Positions 6,905 through 9,707 of a stretch of 9,707 bases of DNA are shown here, one piece after another. The position numbers and the translations under genes are program-made. Numbering within the stretch: position 1 is the stretch's first letter; each line of letters begins with the position of its first letter. The stretch comes from Candidatus Cloacimonadota bacterium. Lineage in GTDB: Bacteria; Cloacimonadota; Cloacimonadia; Cloacimonadales; Cloacimonadaceae. The notes below the pieces were generated by a model. It was not told where the DNA came from, did not search any database, and saw nothing but the letters and a program-made list of their open reading frames with translations. The stretch is from the NCBI GenBank assembly GCA_017995495.1, contig JAGOIS010000045.1, positions 1-9,707 of the forward strand. Direction: 5' to 3'.

Positions 6905-8089
6905 TTAGATGTACTTATTTAGTTGTGTTTCAACATTTTGCGTTATTTCCGCCAGAGTGGCGTTGTCTGGGATGTACTGCGTTTTCACAGCCTCCAGCAG
7001 TTCAAAGCCACATTCTTTGGGATCGCCCAAGAGTTGTTGCAGGATGGGAACGCTTTGCCCGCCCCAGCCGTAGGAACCGAAAGGCAGGCCGATCCTGCTT
7101 TTTGGCGAAAGCCCTTTCAGGTAATAGAGGAAAGCAGCCACGGTCGGCAAAATGGAGCTGTTCAGTGTGGGCGAGCCCACGGCGATGAATCTGGCGTCCA
7201 TCACCTCGGTCATGATGTCTGAAATGTGGTTGGTCTGCAGATTCAGCATTTTGGCTTTGATGCCTTTGTTTTCAAAGGCTTGCGCGATTGCCACAGCCAT
7301 TTTTTTGGTGGAGCCCCACATCGTGTCGTAAACCACCAGGGCCCGTTTGGGGTCGGCCACGTTGTTCGACCAGTCTGTGTAGGCAGCCAGGATCTGGGGA
7401 ATGTGTTCGGTCCAGATCAGCCCGTGGCTGGGCGCGATCATCTCGATCTCCAGTTGGGAAGCGGCTGCCAGGGCTTTCTGAACTTGCGAGGAATAGGGCA
7501 GCACAATGTTCGCGTAATACTTTTTGGCCTCTTCCATCACGATGCTGAAGGGGTAATCCGCGGCCAGGCGCTCGCTGGAAGCGATGTGCTGGCCAAAGGC
7601 GTCGTTCGAAAAGAGGATCTTTTCCTGGGGGCAGTAGGTCACCTGGTTATCCGGCCAGTGCACCATCGGGGTGGTGAGGAAGTTCAGGTCCCTCCGGCCG
7701 ATGTTGATGCTGTCTCCGCTTTTGATCTCTGCGAAGTTCCAATCCTCTTTGTAATGCATCTTCAGGCCCCGGATGCCGTTGGCGTTGGTGTAAATTTTGG
7801 CGTTGGGGATCAGCTTCAGCAGCATCGGCATCCCGCTGGAATGGTCCATCTCCACGTGGTTTTGCACGATGATGTCGATCCTGGCCGGGTCGACCACGTC
7901 GCTGATGCGCGCCAGCATTTCATCGTAAAGGTAATACTTCACGTTGTCGATCAGCGTGATCTTCTCGTCGATGATCAGATAGGCGTTGTAGGTGGAGCCC
8001 CGCTGGGTGAGGTAGCCGTGGAAATTACGCAGGTCCCAGTCGATGCCGCCCACCCACCAGATATTGTCTCTTAACTTATACGCTTTCAT
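6905..8089 (-). CDS. fprA: Flavodiiron protein (O2/NO reductase, class A)
   Basis: This is a 394-residue cytoplasmic flavodiiron protein, which reduces O2 to water and/or NO to N2O using electrons from rubredoxin or a similar carrier. Residues 1 to about 247 form a metallo-beta-lactamase-like diiron domain. Its ligand set is H78, E80 and D82 (with H83) in 'NHVEMDHSSG', H144, D163 and H222. From about residue 250 a flavodoxin-like domain follows, with the FMN phosphate loop DTMWGST (255-261) and a second FMN loop near 'VGSPTLNSS'. The protein ends after the flavodoxin domain, so it is a simple class A protein with no fused rubredoxin or reductase. The ATG has an upstream CGAGG ribosome binding site, and a promoter-like element lies about 50 bases upstream. 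Ferritin follows after 10 bases. Whether O2 or NO is the main substrate cannot be read from the sequence. Confidence 0.96.
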   Translation of the reverse strand: MKAYKLRDNIWWVGGIDWDLRNFHGYLTQRGSTYNAYLIIDEKITLIDNVKYYLYDEMLARISDVVDPARIDIIVQNHVEMDHSSGMPMLLKLIPNAKIYTNANGIRGLKMHYKEDWNFAEIKSGDSINIGRRDLNFLTTPMVHWPDNQVTYCPQEKILFSNDAFGQHIASSERLAADYPFSIVMEEAKKYYANIVLPYSSQVQKALAAASQLEIEMIAPSHGLIWTEHIPQILAAYTDWSNNVADPKRALVVYDTMWGSTKKMAVAIAQAFENKGIKAKMLNLQTNHISDIMTEVMDARFIAVGSPTLNSSILPTVAAFLYYLKGLSPKSRIGLPFGSYGWGGQSVPILQQLLGDPKECGFELLEAVKTQYIPDNATLAEITQNVETQLNKYI

Positions 8090-8141
8090 GCTCTTGCCTC
8101 GGTTTATGAATTTCGTTGGTGAAAATCTGTCCTACCAAGAT

Positions 8142-8169
8142 AGTATACGCTTGCCGAAAGGGCCGCCAA
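8142..8169 (-). promoter_or_regulatory. Probable promoter for fprA-ftnA
   Basis: On the minus strand TTGGCG (8164-8169) and TATACT (8142-8147) are spaced by 16 bases, matching four and five positions of the sigma-70 consensus. Transcription would start near 8135, giving a leader of about 45 bases that contains the CGAGG ribosome binding site of fprA. The -10 element is convincing and the -35 is fair. No known oxygen- or iron-responsive operator was recognised. Confidence 0.5.
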
Positions 8170-8193
8170 ACAAAATGTTCGCAGCTCGCGGCC
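8161..8193. repeat. GC-rich inverted repeat between mutM and fprA
   Basis: GGCCGC (8161-8166) and GCGGCC (8188-8193) are perfect 6-bp arms enclosing 21 bases, with a small inner AACA/TGTT pairing. It starts one base after the mutM stop on the transcribed strand. It lacks a following T-run, so it is at best a weak or Rho-assisted terminator, and it overlaps the predicted -35 of fprA. Confidence 0.35.
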
Positions 8194-8194
8194 T

Positions 8195-8998
8195 TCACTT
8201 TTGGCAAACCGGGCAGAAAAAGGTTCCGCGCCCGCCCTGCTTGATCTTGGCGATCTTGTGGCCCCGGGGGCAGGTTGCTTTTTGATACACGCGCAGGAAG
8301 TTTTGGAACTCCCCGCTTTTATCGTCCACCCGCCTGAAATCCGAGATCGAGGTCCCGTTCATGGAGATCGCTTCCTGCAGCACAGCCTTGGTTTCAGCCG
8401 CCAGTTTGGTCAGCTTGGGCAGGCACAACTTCCCGGCTGGGGTGGCAGGATCGATCCCTGCCCGGTAAAGGATCTCGCAGGCGTAGATGTTGCCCAGCCC
8501 CGCGATCAGCCTTTGGTCCAGCAAAGCGTTCTTAACGGGGGTTTTACGCCCCTTCAGCAGCTCGCGCAGGTGGGCTCCGTCACACTCGGCGGAGAGTGGT
8601 TCGATCCCAAGTTCCGGCATGAATTTAGCCAAATTGGCCGTTTTGCAGAGCACGATCTTGCCAAAGGTGCGGATGTCTATGAAATGGAGTTTCTCCAGCC
8701 CGGAAAGCAGGAAACAGGCCCGCTCGTGGGGCGATCCGTCCGCCAGCGCTTTGTCCGTAACCAGCTTGCCCGTCATGCGCAGATGGATGATCACGCTCAC
8801 CCCGCGCTCGAGGTGCAATATCATGTATTTGCCGCGCCGCGCGTGCGAGATGAACTTGGCGGGAAACACCTTTTCCGGAAGTTCGGGGTCCTTCACCACC
8901 GTTCCCGGATAAAAGCAATCCAATCCCCGTATCTGCTTACCCCTCAGCTCGTTAACCACGCCCCTCAATACTGTTTCCACTTCCGGAAGTTCTGGCAT
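8195..8998 (-). CDS. mutM: Formamidopyrimidine-DNA glycosylase (Fpg/MutM)
   Basis: This is a 267-residue bifunctional DNA glycosylase/AP lyase that removes 8-oxoguanine and formamidopyrimidines. The N-terminus MPELPEVET supplies the catalytic Pro2 (free amine after Met removal) and Glu3, which fixes the start at 8998. Lys57, the intercalating Met75, Arg110 and Phe112 ('DIRTFG') and the helix-two-turn-helix Asn170 ('AGLGNIYACE') are all present, as is the zinc-finger Arg257 ('GGRGTFFC'). The C-terminal zinc finger is unusual. The second pair is standard (C262, C265), but the first pair is C243 and probably H247 (CPRGH) instead of C-x2-C. The gene has an AGGAG ribosome binding site upstream and stands alone, followed by fprA after 105 bases. 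A frameshift is unlikely because the reading frame and all core residues are intact. Confidence 0.96.
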   Translation of the reverse strand: MPELPEVETVLRGVVNELRGKQIRGLDCFYPGTVVKDPELPEKVFPAKFISHARRGKYMILHLERGVSVIIHLRMTGKLVTDKALADGSPHERACFLLSGLEKLHFIDIRTFGKIVLCKTANLAKFMPELGIEPLSAECDGAHLRELLKGRKTPVKNALLDQRLIAGLGNIYACEILYRAGIDPATPAGKLCLPKLTKLAAETKAVLQEAISMNGTSISDFRRVDDKSGEFQNFLRVYQKATCPRGHKIAKIKQGGRGTFFCPVCQK

Positions 8999-9166
8999 CC
9001 CTTTACTCCTGTAGAATTATTTTCCTATACCTGGATAAACTAAGCCCCAGCCCTGTTTTTGCCACCCTAAAAAATACTGCACCCATCCTGCCATGCCCCG
9101 GCTGAACTTCTTTCCCCCTTTCTTTGCCCAGTGGATTTATAGGAAAAACCAGCCCGGTCCCCGGCG

Positions 9167-9237
9167 ATCAATACGGAATAAATACGGAATCAATACGGAT
9201 TTCATCCGTATTGATTCCGTATTTATTCCGTATTGAT
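9167..9237. repeat. Perfect 34-bp inverted repeat with 3-base loop, arms made of 11-bp units
   Basis: The left arm (9167-9200) and right arm (9204-9237) are perfectly complementary over 34 bp and are separated only by TTC. Each arm is itself a tandem array: AATACGG recurs at 9170, 9181 and 9192, exactly 11 bp apart, and the mirror CCGTATT recurs three times in the right arm. So six copies of one heptamer stand about one helical turn apart within each arm. A Rho-independent terminator is unlikely because no T-run follows on either strand and the stem is A+T-rich. Possible roles are a multi-site protein-binding array, a cruciform or replication-type structure, or a mobile repeat (MITE/REP-like). 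Its function is unknown. Confidence 0.9.
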
Positions 9238-9280
9238 AGGCAGAGCGAAGGAAGAAATCAGCTTTTAGGTTGATGCAACG

Positions 9281-9323
9281 TGACAACGAAATCTGCAAAT
9301 TGTGCAGCGAAAACTGCAAACTG
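9281..9323. repeat. Two degenerate 21-22-bp repeat units (units 1-2)
   Basis: Two adjacent copies (9281-9302 and 9303-9323) share a pattern close to TGACAgcGAAAaCTGCAAATTG. The first reads TGACAACGAAATCTGCAAAT, then TG. The second has the core GCGAAAACTGCAAACTG. They align head to tail with one single-base length difference. Similar copies follow 55 bases further right. The copies are too short and degenerate, with no spacers, for a CRISPR array. Confidence 0.6.
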
Positions 9324-9334
9324 TCGCATCGTTG

Positions 9335-9354
9335 CTCATCCTTACTCATCCTTT
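9335..9354. repeat. 10-bp tandem duplication
   Basis: CTCATCCTTA (9335-9344) is followed directly by CTCATCCTTT (9345-9354), nine of ten bases identical. It lies between the two blocks of 21-22-bp units and may be a small replication-slippage duplication. Confidence 0.5.
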
Positions 9355-9377
9355 CCAAGACTCCATTAGGTAGTTTT

Positions 9378-9440
9378 TGACAGGATAACTGCAAATCCGA
9401 TCACCGAGAATTGCAAATTGTGACAGGAAAATTGCATAAG
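9378..9440. repeat. Three degenerate 20-22-bp repeat units (units 3-5)
   Basis: Three head-to-tail copies (9378-9399, 9400-9420, 9421-9440) share the same pattern as the block at 9281-9323. Clear matches are TGACAGGATAACTGCAAAT, CGAGAATTGCAAATTG and TGACAGGAAAATTGCAT. The middle copy has lost the TGACA start. They look like members of a decayed tandem repeat, or of a dispersed intergenic repeat family. Confidence 0.6.
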
Positions 9441-9471
9441 AACGAGGTTAGTCAATTTTACACCGGGGTTC

Positions 9472-9505
9472 TATCAGATGTTTGCATATGTTGCCTCATC
9501 TGATA
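9472..9505. repeat. 9-bp perfect inverted repeat
   Basis: TATCAGATG (9472-9480) and CATCTGATA (9497-9505) are perfect complements around a 16-base spacer. It lies about 57 bases beyond the stop of the gene at the right edge. No T-run follows on the minus strand, so it is not a standard terminator; it could be a protein-binding site or a weak hairpin. Confidence 0.5.
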
Positions 9506-9561
9506 TATTCGTCTAGATTAGGATGGCAATTGAACGAGTTGTTTTCGTATTCAAACCTAGG

Positions 9562-9707
9562 TTAGCTTTGTACAAATTCGATAACATCGCCGCTGATCAC
9601 ACCAATTTCTTTCAAATCTACATCAAGAACTTCTTTCGTGTCTATGATGCCTTGAAGCTCAGACACATCAGACTTTCTTTGAATCACTTTCGGTATTCTT
9701 TTAACTA
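9562..9707 (-). CDS. Unidentified protein, C-terminal end (runs off the right edge)
   Basis: The minus strand is open from the right edge to a TAA at 9562-9564, giving 47 residues plus stop; the start lies outside the window. The peptide ends LKEIGVISGDVIEFVQS and is rich in Asp, Glu, Lys, Val and Ile with no long hydrophobic stretch. This is what a soluble protein's tail looks like, unlike the Phe/Asn/His/Arg-rich translation of the opposite strand. I do not recognise the family. The codons are more A+T-rich than in the operon genes to the left, hinting at a different origin. It has the same orientation as all other genes here. The chance that this is only a random open frame is real, given its short visible length. 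Confidence 0.6.
   Translation of the reverse strand, partial: VKRIPKVIQRKSDVSELQGIIDTKEVLDVDLKEIGVISGDVIEFVQS

Larger units (their letters stand above)
8999..9561. other. Long non-coding interval with repeats, upstream of mutM
   Basis: No credible gene was found in these roughly 560 bases. The mutM-proximal part (8999-9166) contains the mutM ribosome binding site and weak -10-like sequences on the minus strand (TATAGG and AATAAT near 9014-9030), without a matching -35. Nothing else was recognised there. The middle and right parts hold a large hairpin-forming inverted repeat, five degenerate 21-22-bp units, a 10-bp tandem duplication and a 9-bp inverted repeat, listed separately. Base composition becomes visibly more A+T-rich from about 9170 onward than in the genes to the left. 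Confidence 0.7.

Noticed and set aside
7226..8074. Plus-strand open frame of 282 codons opposite fprA
   Set aside because: Shadow of the high-G+C fprA gene, with low-complexity Val/Gly/His/Asp composition and no motif.
9167..9237. The large palindrome as an intrinsic terminator
   Set aside because: The stem is A+T-rich and far longer than terminators, and no T-run follows on either strand. It also stands more than 300 bases from the nearest upstream stop codon.
9137..9394. Minus-strand open frame of 85 codons upstream of mutM
   Set aside because: It begins with TTG without a ribosome binding site and runs straight through the repeats and the large palindrome. The product has no family features.
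9281..9440. Possible CRISPR array
   Set aside because: Units are only 20-22 bp, degenerate and directly adjacent, with no unique spacers of regular length and no cas gene nearby.
9523..9707. Plus-strand frame from ATG 9523, open to the right edge
   Set aside because: The peptide is dominated by Phe, Asn, His, Arg, Tyr and Leu, typical of antisense reading. The overlapping minus-strand frame has a normal soluble-protein composition and the same direction as all other genes.

Overview
The window reads as a stretch of chromosome from a Gram-negative (diderm) bacterium with an anaerobic lifestyle. Signal peptides, an outer-membrane-barrel-like protein and a LolA-like periplasmic protein point to two membranes. 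A flavodiiron protein next to a ferritin is a typical oxygen- and iron-handling pair of anaerobes. A member of the FCB/Cloacimonadota-type lineages would fit, but that is a guess from general character and not shown by any marker here. Every convincing gene lies on the minus strand, so transcription runs from right to left.

Reading in the direction of transcription: (1) the right edge (9562-9707) holds the C-terminal end of an unidentified gene in A+T-rich DNA. (2) About 560 bases without a gene (8999-9561) carry unusual repeat structure. This includes a perfect 34-bp inverted repeat with a 3-base loop, whose arms are built from an 11-bp repeating unit, and five degenerate 21-22-bp units. (3) mutM/fpg (8195-8998) encodes a DNA repair glycosylase whose C-terminal zinc finger has an atypical first ligand pair. 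(4) A likely promoter precedes a two-gene unit, fprA (flavodiiron O2/NO reductase) and ftnA (ferritin), which ends in a clear intrinsic terminator at 6324-6357. (5) A second promoter, directly behind that terminator, precedes a tightly packed six-gene operon: patatin-like phospholipase, outer-membrane barrel-like protein, LolD/MacB-type ABC ATPase, two FtsX/MacB-type permeases, and a LolA-like (outer membrane lipoprotein-sorting) protein. Most junctions abut or overlap. (6) After an 85-base gap, the left edge holds the N-terminal part of a cyclic-nucleotide-binding-domain protein.

The six-gene operon is the most interesting functional unit. It contains an inner-membrane ATPase with two unlike permeases (as in LolCDE), a periplasmic LolA-fold carrier, a candidate outer-membrane barrel and a cytoplasmic lipid hydrolase. 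Together these could be a complete trans-envelope lipid or lipoprotein transport line. That function is inferred from gene content and has not been demonstrated. The fprA-ftnA pair would jointly remove oxygen (or NO) and sequester iron, and MutM would repair the oxidised guanine that results from oxygen exposure, so the middle of the window has a loose oxidative-stress theme.
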